Assembly (NCBI GenBank): GCA_029204225.1
Contig: MU832166.1
Span: forward strand, 19,812 to 83,811
Source: Diphasiastrum complanatum
Taxonomy: Eukaryota; Streptophyta; Lycopodiopsida; Lycopodiales; Lycopodiaceae
Direction of reading: 5' to 3'
DNA length: 64,000 nt
Shown here: positions 9,659 to 18,351 of the stretch, one piece after another
Numbering within the stretch: position 1 is the first letter of the stretch
Layout of the letters: each line of letters opens with the position of its first letter
Program-made: the position numbers and the translations under genes
Notes under the pieces: generated by a model
What the model was told of the DNA's origin: nothing
Seen by the model: only the letters and a program-made list of their open reading frames with translations
Databases searched by the model: none

Positions 9659-12600
9659 CTAGCTTGGTTCAATCATTGCTTTACTAATCACTCCAAGTGA
9701 TGATCTGAACTTCATAAAAGGTGTCTTTTGAAGTGGTTTAGTAAGTAGATCAGCTACACATTCATTGCTTGGAACATGCTCCAAAGCAATCTCCTTGGCT
9801 TGCACCATTTCTCTCAGAAAGTGATGGCATATCTCAATGTGCTTAGATCTTGCATGGAAGATTGGGTTAGATGCAAGGTGTTGGGCTGATATATTGTCAT
9901 TGTAGATGATTGGTGCCTCCTCTGAATCCATGATCTTTAGTTCCACCAATAATCTCTTGATCCAAAGTACCTCCTTTGTAGTGGTTGTCAAAGCTTTGTA
10001 CTCGGCCTCGGTTGAAGATAGAGATATAGTTTCTTGCTTTTTTGAAAGCCATGAAACCACACCTTCTCCTATGAAAGTTGAATAGGCACTTGTTGATTTC
10101 CTATCCCTCTTTTCCCCTGCAAAATCTGAATCACTAAATGCATGAAGGTTAATCACATCTCCTCTATATAGAATCCCAAAATCCAATGTACCCGAGATGT
10201 ATCTTAGAATCCTCTTAGCCTTTTTCCAATGGATATTCAATGGCTTTTGCATGGATTGGCTCAACCTACATACACTAAAGCTAAGATCTGGTCTAGTTAT
10301 AGTGATCCACATTAAGGAACCTATAAGTTGCCTAAACAAAGTGATGTCCATGAAGGATCTTTCATCATCTTCATTTGGCACTTTTACATCTTGCTCCATT
10401 GGTGTGTCAACACTTTTGCATACTTCCATCTTAAACTTCTTCAAAAGACTTTGAGCATAGTTTACTTGACTTATAAAGATAAAATCAGACCCTCTAAGTA
10501 CTTCTATGCCTAAGATGAAGTGAAGACACCCTAGATCTACCATCTTGAACTCTAAGGATAGATCTATCTTGATTTTTTCAATACCATCAACACTATTTCC
10601 ACTAATGATGATGTCATCTACATAAATGAGTAAAAGTACAATACCAACATCATCAAACTTAATGTAAAGAGTGGGATCATATTCACTTTGAACAAAAGAA
10701 AGTGAAATAAGATAGCAATGTAGTCTTGAATTCCAAGATCTCGAGGCTTGCTTCAAGCCATAGATGCTTCTTTGGAGATGGCATACTTTGTTCTCCATTC
10801 CATGCTTGATGAACCCTTGTGGCTGCTCCATATAGATATCCTCTTCCAAAAAACCATTCAAGAAAGCATTAGAGACATCCATTTGACATAGAATCCATCC
10901 AAAATGTGATGCAAGTGCAATGATTAGTCTTATTGTGACCATCTTGGCCACGGGTGCAAAAGTTTCCTCATAGTCTATCCCTCTCTCTTGAGCATAACCT
11001 TTTGCAACTAATCTTGCTTTATGTTTGTTAACACTCCCATTTGCATTCAACTTAAGCTTGAAGACCCACTTGCATCCTATTACATTCCTTTGAGGTCTCT
11101 CAACAAGCAACCAAGTTTCATTCTCAATCAAGGCATCATACTCATCCAACATAGCTTTATACCATTCTTTGGAGTTCAATGCATCTTCAACGTTAGACGG
11201 TTCTTCAAAACTAGATAAAGCATAAGAAGTGGATGAGATACCCTCAACTTGCTGTCCTTTGCCTTGATATGTGAGCCTTGATGGCTCCACTTTTGCCCTT
11301 GAAGATCTCCTTGGTGTGATAGGTGGGTTTGGTGCTTGCTCCTCCATGAGCTCCTCCTCAAAACCAAGATCTTGCTCCTCGGCCATCTTCTTCTTGATTG
11401 TTGGAGCACTTGAGCCTTCTTCAAGCATATGCATATGATGTTCATCAAAGATGACATCCCTTGAAACAACAAATTTGTTCAAGGATGGGAGATAGACTTT
11501 GTAGCCCTTGCTTGAGCTTGCATATCCAAGCATGATCCCTCTTGTGGAAGATGGATCCTCCTTGGTTCTTGTTTCCAATGGCACATGCACATAACATATA
11601 CACCCAAAAACTTTCAAGTGATTAAGATTGGGTTTCTTTCCATACAACATCTCATATGGAGTTTTGCCTTCAATTGCTTTGCAAGACACCCTATTCATCA
11701 AGTAGTTTGCACATACAAGAGACTCACCCCAAAAGGATTTGGGCAAACAAGCATCTAATCTTAAAGCCTTAGAACATTCACATAATGTTCTATTCCTTCT
11801 TTCAGCAACTCCATTTTGTTGAGGAGTGTAAGGACAAGAAGTCTCTTTCTTGATCCCTTCCTCCTCACAAAAGGCCTTGAACTCATTGGAGATGAATTCT
11901 CCAACATTGTCACTTCTAAGAATCTTGATGCTATGATTATGATGCTTTTCCACAAACAACTTGAACTTTACAAAAGTATCAAATACTTGAGACTTGAAGG
12001 AAAGTAAGAACACCCAACAATATCTTGAGTAGTCATCAATGAAGGTTAAAAACATGGATGAACCTCCATTAGATTTGGTGCTAGCAATGTGCACATCCGA
12101 GTGTATGAGTTCAAGAGGATGAGATGACTTTGTGATGGAGTTAGGAAACACCTTCTTATGTGCCTTGGATAAGGCACAAGCTTCACAAACCTTGTCTTCC
12201 TTCCCAATAGACCTTGGTAGGCCTAAAGCATACTCCTCCTTGATCATAGCCTCCATGGAACCCGAGTTGACATGTCCAAGTCTTTTGTGCCATAAAGTAA
12301 AGGTAGATATCTTGCTCTTCTCGGCCAACATGACAACATTAGTATCCACAAATGCATCCAGCTTATAAAGTTTGCCAAGTCTAGTGCCCTTAGCCACTAT
12401 CTTACCCTTCTTCTTGATGAAACATTCATTTGAAGCAAAGTCAACATTGAAACCATTGTCTACCATTTGGCCAACACTTAGTAGATTCTTTGTTATTGTA
12501 GGAATGTACAAAACACCTTCTATGTTGATCTTTTTGGAAGATCCTAAGCAAAGGGGAATGCTACCAACTCCTTCAATCTTACAAGCTTCATCATTTGCTG

Positions 12601-13627
12601 TATAGATAGACTTTATAGGTCCATCATAAGATAAGAGAGAAGAGAAAAACTCCCTTTTACTAGTCATGTGTGAACTAGCACCCGAGTCAATCCACCAAGG
12701 ATCTTCTCCTTTGAAGCTTGTTGAAGAAAATATGGACATCATGAGAGAGTCCTCATGTGAACTCTCCTCCTCCTCCTCTTTGCTCATGTTGGCTTGGCTT
12801 TGATCTTGCTTCCTCTTGAAGCATTCCGGGGCATAATGCCCCATCTTGCTACAATAGTAACACTTCACCTTTGATTTGTCCTTCTTGACTTTGGTGGTTG
12901 ATGGAGATGCCTTTGGGGGTCCTTCTTGATCCTCAAGCTTTGTAGACTTCTTGAATGTTGATCCTTTGCCTTTGGACTTGCCTTTGCCTTTGGTGAAGAG
13001 AGCTTGGTCATCTCCACCTTGGATGGAAAGCCTATCCATCCTCTCTTGCATTTGGCTCCTTCTTGATTCCTCGGCCATGAGTGTGCCTTGGAGTTCTTCA
13101 AGTATGGGTAGCTTACCCATAATTGCATATCCCTGAACCAAATTGTCAAATTCAAAGCTTAGTCCATTCAATATGAGTTGAACAAGCTCTTCATCCTTGA
13201 TAGGGTCACCTATAAAGGCTAGCTCTTTGTTCAATTCCTTTACTCTTAGGACAAAAGTATGTGCACTCTCTCCTTTCTTTTGATAGCTTCTATAGATTTG
13301 ATTCTTCAAAGCTAACATTCTAGTTTGGTTCTTGGATTCATAGACCTTTTGCAAAGTCTCCCAAGCATCTTGAGCTGAAGTGCAATCTCCTACCTCTCTT
13401 AAGAGTTCATTTGCAACATTCATTTTTATGCAATGTAGTGCAACATTGCACCTCTTGATGTATTTGGCTTTTTCTTGAGGATGAATAGGTTCACCCTCCT
13501 TACCATTTACAATTTCCATCAGATCTTGCATGATCATGATAGATTCCATTCTAACTTTCCATATGGAATAGTTAGTTTTGTTGAGCCTTTCATTAGTATC
13601 CAAAAGATATGCATTTATAGATGCCAT
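9659..13627 (-). CDS. Gag-pol polyprotein of copia element A (1322 aa)
   Basis: Single polyprotein making capsid, protease, integrase and reverse transcriptase/RNase H for retrotransposition through cytoplasmic particles. Domains by residue: gag about 15-200; zinc knuckle CYYCSKMGHYAPEC at 256-269; aspartic protease with WWIDSGASSHM near 312-322; GAG-pre-integrase LWHKRLGHVN near 445; integrase with D near 511 (HSDVH), D near 573 (LRSDN) and E near 609 (VAERRNR), giving a D-D-35-E layout; reverse transcriptase with YVDD near 1002; RNase H from SDSDFAG near 1165. Copia gene order (integrase before RT) is clear. Length and lack of stops indicate a functional frame. The start matches the N-terminal layout of element B. 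The stop lies 14 bp before the 3' LTR. In RT the usual QAPRSW reads QASRSW, a small oddity. Confidence 0.97.
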   Translation of the reverse strand: MASINAYLLDTNERLNKTNYSIWKVRMESIMIMQDLMEIVNGKEGEPIHPQEKAKYIKRCNVALHCIKMNVANELLREVGDCTSAQDAWETLQKVYESKNQTRMLALKNQIYRSYQKKGESAHTFVLRVKELNKELAFIGDPIKDEELVQLILNGLSFEFDNLVQGYAIMGKLPILEELQGTLMAEESRRSQMQERMDRLSIQGGDDQALFTKGKGKSKGKGSTFKKSTKLEDQEGPPKASPSTTKVKKDKSKVKCYYCSKMGHYAPECFKRKQDQSQANMSKEEEEESSHEDSLMMSIFSSTSFKGEDPWWIDSGASSHMTSKREFFSSLLSYDGPIKSIYTANDEACKIEGVGSIPLCLGSSKKINIEGVLYIPTITKNLLSVGQMVDNGFNVDFASNECFIKKKGKIVAKGTRLGKLYKLDAFVDTNVVMLAEKSKISTFTLWHKRLGHVNSGSMEAMIKEEYALGLPRSIGKEDKVCEACALSKAHKKVFPNSITKSSHPLELIHSDVHIASTKSNGGSSMFLTFIDDYSRYCWVFLLSFKSQVFDTFVKFKLFVEKHHNHSIKILRSDNVGEFISNEFKAFCEEEGIKKETSCPYTPQQNGVAERRNRTLCECSKALRLDACLPKSFWGESLVCANYLMNRVSCKAIEGKTPYEMLYGKKPNLNHLKVFGCICYVHVPLETRTKEDPSSTRGIMLGYASSSKGYKVYLPSLNKFVVSRDVIFDEHHMHMLEEGSSAPTIKKKMAEEQDLGFEEELMEEQAPNPPITPRRSSRAKVEPSRLTYQGKGQQVEGISSTSYALSSFEEPSNVEDALNSKEWYKAMLDEYDALIENETWLLVERPQRNVIGCKWVFKLKLNANGSVNKHKARLVAKGYAQERGIDYEETFAPVAKMVTIRLIIALASHFGWILCQMDVSNAFLNGFLEEDIYMEQPQGFIKHGMENKVCHLQRSIYGLKQASRSWNSRLHCYLISLSFVQSEYDPTLYIKFDDVGIVLLLIYVDDIIISGNSVDGIEKIKIDLSLEFKMVDLGCLHFILGIEVLRGSDFIFISQVNYAQSLLKKFKMEVCKSVDTPMEQDVKVPNEDDERSFMDITLFRQLIGSLMWITITRPDLSFSVCRLSQSMQKPLNIHWKKAKRILRYISGTLDFGILYRGDVINLHAFSDSDFAGEKRDRKSTSAYSTFIGEGVVSWLSKKQETISLSSTEAEYKALTTTTKEVLWIKRLLVELKIMDSEEAPIIYNDNISAQHLASNPIFHARSKHIEICHHFLREMVQAKEIALEHVPSNECVADLLTKPLQKTPFMKFRSSLGVISKAMIEPS

Positions 13628-14420
13628 CTAGTCTCCTAATCAAGGACTTGACACAAATGAAGGTTACTTCTATTGATTTGATTGAAGGTCTACCTTATCC
13701 CACTTCTTAGGTACCTGAAAAGATCAGTAATAGACTTCCTATAAAGATCTAAGAATGATCTCTAACAAAATCAAATCATAGAATACTAGAAACAATGCAC
13801 TTGCTTGATTGAAGTAGACAATACTAGTAGAATTGCCCCTCTTTCTATAAAGAACATTAAAGCTTCCAAATGATCTGATCAAGAGTGAATTTCAGCAACC
13901 TAATATACTTCCAAAATCACTTGTAAAAGATCTAAATGGAACTTAATGAGGATGCAACACAATCTACTATCCAATCACAAGCAAAAAATGATCAAAATTG
14001 ATGAAAAATTGATCTAATTTGGTGCATAAGTCAAGCAATGGTTGGACTGAACCTAAATCACTTTAGGAGGTGCCTACTACACCTTAGAACAGACTTGAAG
14101 AGTCCCCAAAACTCTGATCTTCCCTCTCCTTGAATGCTAGAAAGCCTTCTCTATGAAATCACCTCCAAAACTCGCTTAGAAATCAATGCTTGGAGCAAGC
14201 AAAACTTGCTATCTTGGTAATGTGAATTGAATTCAACTTTGCCTCTGGTTTTAGACACCTAAACACCTGCAAATGAAGTCACACAACACCAATCTCCAAT
14301 GTATTTGACTCACTTTGAGTTCTAGAATCAATACTAGATGCTAAGATCCAATCTACACAAGATTTAGATCAAAAATTGTGATCAAATTGAATGCAAACCA
14401 AGGATTTAGCTCATTTCAGC
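13628..14420 (-). other. Untranslated leader of copia element A
   Basis: 793 bp between primer-binding site and gag start, AT-rich, with no supported frame. Expected to carry packaging signals, but none can be recognised from sequence alone. Confidence 0.7.
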
Positions 14421-14438
14421 CTTTAGGCTCTGATACCA
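14421..14438 (-). promoter_or_regulatory. Primer-binding site of copia element A
   Basis: Minus strand TGGTATCAGAGCCTAAAG directly adjoining the LTR at 14439. TGGTATCAGAGC is the usual plant copia site, complementary to the 3' end of initiator tRNA-Met. Confidence 0.93.
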
Positions 14439-15120
14439 TGTAAAAATTACAGCAAATAAGGATCCTAAAACACTTGAAATGATGAGGGAAACAATAGATT
14501 ATGATTTCATAAGATTAGCACAAGTTGAACCATCAAAATCCATCAAAAATCTATGCTTGAACCTCACTAAATGGCCCAAATCCTTGAAGAAGGCTTCACA
14601 CGTGTGAAAGTACGGCCTCCCACAGTCTGAGTACTGTACACCAGACCTACATTCAATCCTATAATCATTAGTAATCACAAGTACTCAAACAATTATGAAC
14701 ATAGAGAGCAATTGCACCATTATGAGAGAAAAAACATGAAATTGCTTGATTGATTTTGGTGAGATATCATCACCTATATATACATGATCCATCACAGTTT
14801 TGGGCAGGTATGAGTAGCCCTAAACCTATCCCTAATGCTAATTTTGGTGGATCTTTCATCCCTACCAAGTTAGGGTTGGAATCTTGGAGATCCCTCAACA
14901 ATGCAAAAATTACCAAAAATAGCTCCTATTTTTTCTCCCTTGTATCTAAGCATAATTTGGACTCATTCCAAAGGTTCTAACACTTAGGTCTACTTGAGAA
15001 CATCCTTATGAATGGAATCCTATGCTATTTGGCACGTGTGACAAGCCACATCATGACCATCTAACTATTTACAAGTCATATGACCAAAACTAGTCAAGCT
15101 AGAATTGTGAATTTTTAACA
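14439..15120 (-). repeat. 5' LTR of copia element A
   Basis: 682 bp, the same length as the 3' LTR. It has the intact CACACGTGTG palindrome at 14597-14606, where the other LTR has CACACATGTG. A TATA-like box lies near 14773. The end at 15120 is followed by the target duplication ACTAG. Confidence 0.95.
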
Positions 15121-15486
15121 ACTAGCAGTGTTCCGGTGTGACGGCCTCATGAAGTCAATAGGCGGAGTTATGACCGTATGGACCCTAGTCGTCAACACTG
15201 AAGATGCCTCTACCAAATAAGCAGCTAGCCGACAGTTAGCTGGGGTGACCGTTGGTGTCATAGGTCCATGACAGGGCTTGGGGGTGGTGCCTCAAAGTCA
15301 CGCACTTATTGGGGGTAGTAGATTTCTTGGAACCATGAGGACTGATCACCCTGCATGGTAGCCAACGGTCTCAGGCCCAGAATAGCAATTAGAGAGACTC
15401 AAGAGAGGGGCACCTATGGTTGGGTGGATCATTCCTCAGACCGGCCATCAGAGTTTGGAGAGCTCCTGGAGATGGGAGTGCAATAG
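15121..15486 (+). pseudogene. Chromovirus 3' region (right part)
   Basis: Continuation of the chromovirus after element A; the target duplication ACTAG marks the join. No reading frame with a recognisable domain remains; it is probably the untranslated region after pol. At about 15486 it is fused to a piece of copia C-minus: the next 12 bases match codons after the RT motif QQMDVKS of that family on the minus strand. This join has no target duplication, so it looks like an old deletion or illegitimate recombination. Confidence 0.55.
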
Positions 15487-15498
15487 AAATGCACTCTT

Positions 15499-16326
15499 TG
15501 TAAGGGGTAAAATTAACGCCTAACTATCTGACCCATTACAGGTTTTAGGACACAACATTGTAGCCAGATACCCTTAAAAACCATCTTACAATATGCAATG
15601 ATCATCAACGGGAATAATAAAGTAATAGCATCATATTTATAGGTAACCAACAACACACCATTTGATACAAATTAAGAATAGTTGTTACAAAATGACATAG
15701 CATAGTATGAGCACAAACTCCCATCATCACTGCTCAAAAGGTCTTAGACAAGGTCAATACTTATTGCTACCTATACTGCAAACGTAGAGATTGTGAGGCA
15801 CTACACAACACTAAATTGGCTCTCACCCTTCCACAAAATCCTCTGAAGTAAATCAAATGGTAGACCACAATCATTAGCACTCTCAACATTTCATGGCTTA
15901 TTAACTCCCCCCCCCCCCCCCCCCCCCCTCCTTCGATTAAAACCATCCTATTTATACAAAACTCATCCTTCCACAACCTACTTTCACAAAACCCACAAGG
16001 ACTGCAACTGCTTCATTTGTGGTCACTTTGCGGCCGATTAAACTTTTGTAGCAAACCAATTGGAGTGACTCTTCGAATAACTTCCTAACAAGGCCCAAAA
16101 GTAACTTTTTCTTAATCCTAATGCCCTAACCTTTTCATTACTAAATATACTCATTGGCCTCTTATCATTTTTGCCTTATATGCAACTACTTTAATCGACC
16201 CATGCCAGACTATTTATTTGTATAACAAAGTTTAAACAACATATATTGGCTTTCATAACATTTAAACCATTACTACCAAACCATGTATATTATAACCACA
16301 TTACGTTGGCCCAAAGTGGCCTAACA
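15499..16326 (-). repeat. Solo LTR (828 bp) with target duplication CTCTT
   Basis: In minus orientation it begins TGTTAGGCCACTTTGGGCC at 16326 and ends CCCCTTACA at 15499. It is flanked by CTCTT at 15494-15498 and 16327-16331. Removing it and one CTCTT joins the two sides of the copia C-minus RT sequence in frame around the motif QQMDVKS, so this is a single LTR left after LTR-LTR recombination. A TATA-like GTATAAATAGG lies near 15950 (minus). It includes a 22-base poly-C run at 15907-15928. The source family is not otherwise in the window. Orientation is taken from the TATA box. Confidence 0.88.
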
Positions 16327-16823
16327 CTCTTGACATCCATTTGTTGAGTATCTCCAAACTGAGCTACCAATGACAAATTATCCTCATAGTAGCTAACTTA
16401 GCAACTGATGCAAAAGTTTCTTCATAGTCAATCTCTTCTTGTTGAGCATACTCTTTTGCAACCAACCTTGCCAAATGTTTGCCTGTAGAACCATCCGATT
16501 TATACTTAGTTCTATAGATCCACTTGCATCCAATAGCTTTTTTACTTGTAGGTAACTGAGCAAGCCTCCAAGTCTTGTTCTTTATGATTGGGTTATACTC
16601 CTCATCCATAGTTGTTCTTAAGTAGATGGACCCTTAGTCTCCAACAGTGTAGCCATATATGCAAAGTGTACATGCTCATCCTCATGATGGTCCTCCTACT
16701 GTTCCTTCTGTTGATCATGATCCTCATGATGCTTTTCAAGCCTAGCAGATCTCCTAGTTCTCTATGTACTCGACTCTCCCTATTCTAGAATAACACTATC
16801 CTTGATAGTCTCATAGTACCATC
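16327..16823 (-). pseudogene. Copia C-minus: integrase-RT linker and RT start
   Basis: Minus-strand remnant of the family C polyprotein. From 16823 downward it reads the linker, then at 16609-16364 the RT start with KNKTWRLAQLPTSKKAIGCK and RTKYKSDGSTGKH, ending near QQMDV at the solo LTR. It is closely similar to the RT start of C-plus at 61770-62000. Its upstream half lies at 63657-64000; the two halves meet in frame when the C-plus element and one CCATC are removed. Stops near 16630 and in the linker show it is inactive. A further 12 bases survive at 15487-15498. Confidence 0.9.
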
Positions 16824-16858
16824 TGTTAGGAATTAATGTCTATTTGACACCGCTTAAT
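16824..16858 (+). repeat. 5' LTR of C-plus, first 35 bp
   Basis: TGTTAGGAATTAATGTC onward, matching the start of the 3' LTR at 63235. It ends in TTAAT (16854-16858), the target duplication of element B. The LTR continues at 23102. Confidence 0.9.
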
Positions 16859-17595
16859 TGTGAAGAATTGAAAAAGATTATCTATGTTAGATATAGGGGT
16901 CTTATGTTTTTTACATCAAGCATCTAGGTGTAGGATGTTGATAGGAATAAATTTGGCATAGATGGCAAATTATGCATTTCCACTTGTAATGCCACTATTG
17001 AGCCAAAATAGAGTAAGAGGCTAAACACTTGCTAATTAGAGTGTAGACAAGTGTAAAGTTTTTGTTTGATGAATTCCAAGAGGTCCAATAGGATATAGAG
17101 GTGGAACCTTGAGAGGTCCAATAGGAAATTGAGGTGTGCTTGAATATAGTCCAATAGAATTAAGAGGTGCATAGATCAATGATCCAATAGGATCAAGAGG
17201 TGACAAAATGTGGTCCAATCATAGTTAAGCATAGTGGTAGCTCGTGGACCTACTAGTATCATTGTACTCCTCATTTTGAAATCAATTGATTTGGTGATTT
17301 CATGGATTTTGTGAGTTATTGGATTTCTAGCTTTCTCTCTCTACCCGAGAGCTCTTGATGTATTTTCTCTCTCTACCCGAGGAGAGCAGCTTGTTTTTAC
17401 TTAGATTATTTTTTGAATACTTCCCACACGTGTGAGTGAGAGTTGGAAGTGATTGAATGCATGTAGTAGTGTGTTTTTGCCATAGGATTCAAGATTGATC
17501 TTGAATCTCAATCTAGTCTTGATCTTGGTGCATCTACACACCTTAGGAGATCACAAGTACATGTAGTGGACAGTCCACACGTGTGAAATTCAACA
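16859..17595 (+). repeat. 5' LTR of copia element B
   Basis: 737 bp, TGTGAAGAATTG to AATTCAACA. U3 has five CCAAT motifs spaced 20-40 bp in the form GGTCCAATAGGA (17091-17220). A 30-bp imperfect repeat TCTCTCTCTACCCGAG occurs twice (about 17334 and 17364). Palindromes CACACGTGTG lie at 17425-17434 and 17576-17585, the second 10 bp from the LTR end. I see no clear TATA box. Confidence 0.95.
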
Positions 17596-17612
17596 TGGTA
17601 TCAGAGCCTACC
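17596..17612 (+). promoter_or_regulatory. Primer-binding site of copia element B
   Basis: TGGTATCAGAGCCTACC directly after the LTR end; initiator tRNA-Met type. Confidence 0.93.
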
Positions 17613-18351
17613 TAAGGTTACCATGCATTTTGATCCATCTAAGTGAAAAATTTTCATCAATCTTGAGCTAGAAATTGTCAAGGCCCATTTTCCTAGCTAT
17701 CTTGTTCAATCTTGGATCAAAAGAGATCAAAAGGACATTGATTGGGTCTGATCTGGTACTGTACGGAATCAGGTGCTCAGACACGTGTGAGGAACATCCA
17801 ATTTCAGTTTGGAAGTTCTCTCTCATGTTTGATCCATTTATCTTGCTTGATAGCTTGTTTTGAAGCTATTTTTGTCTAGTTTCTGTTGCAATCAGTTTCA
17901 TTCCATTTGGTTGAGCCAATCAAAAGTTATAAGCTTTTGAAGAGGGTTAGGTAGGGCACCTAGACCTGGGTGGACACATTTGGTTTGGTCAAGAGATTGC
18001 TTGGTTGATCCAAAATCACAGTTGTATGCTTGCCAATCTCATCTATATGTGATCTAGGCACTGTTTTGAGATCTTAGCCATTTTGTTTCATGCAATATCA
18101 TTGTATTTGAGTCAAATTTGGTTTCTTAGTGTATTTCACACGTGCTAAGAGTGTTGGATCCTAACTTTGCCTATACTCCATCATTTGATGTGAAATAGAT
18201 CTTGTTTTAGAGAGATTTGTGTAGCTAGTGAGAATCAATTCACAAATTGTTGTAAGATCTTTCATAAGAGGAGATAGTACTCAATTATTGGATCCTATTG
18301 AAAGTGTGTAACAACATTTATTGTTCATCATCTGAGTTTTCTTCACTTCAA
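17613..18351 (+). other. Untranslated leader of copia element B
   Basis: 739 bp between primer site and gag start, no supported gene. It carries further ACACGTG palindromes near 17781 and 18136. The leader of element F (43032-43770) is similar in parts, for example the phrase AAGTTATAAGCTTTTGAAGA in both. Confidence 0.75.

Larger units (their letters stand above)
8963..15120 (-). mobile_element. Copia element A, full length with target duplication
   Basis: Complete Ty1/copia retrotransposon of 6158 bp on the minus strand. The two LTRs are 682 bp each (8963-9644 and 14439-15120), beginning TGTTAAAAATTC and ending TTTTTACA in element orientation, and flanked by the 5-bp duplication ACTAG (8958-8962 and 15121-15125). 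A primer site adjoins the 5' LTR, a purine tract adjoins the 3' LTR, and one uninterrupted 1322-residue gag-pol frame lies between. By eye the LTRs differ at only two positions, both C/T changes at a CpG. It sits in the 3' part of a chromovirus. All parts needed for autonomous retrotransposition appear present; activity is inference. Confidence 0.97.

Noticed and set aside
15767-15976. 69-codon minus-strand frame with a poly-glycine run
   Set aside because: The glycines are the 22-base G run inside the solo LTR; not a gene.
17596-17612. TGGTATCAGAGC sites as parts of tRNA genes
   Set aside because: They are primer-binding sites directly beside LTR ends in A, B, C-plus, E, F and G; no tRNA cloverleaf surrounds them.
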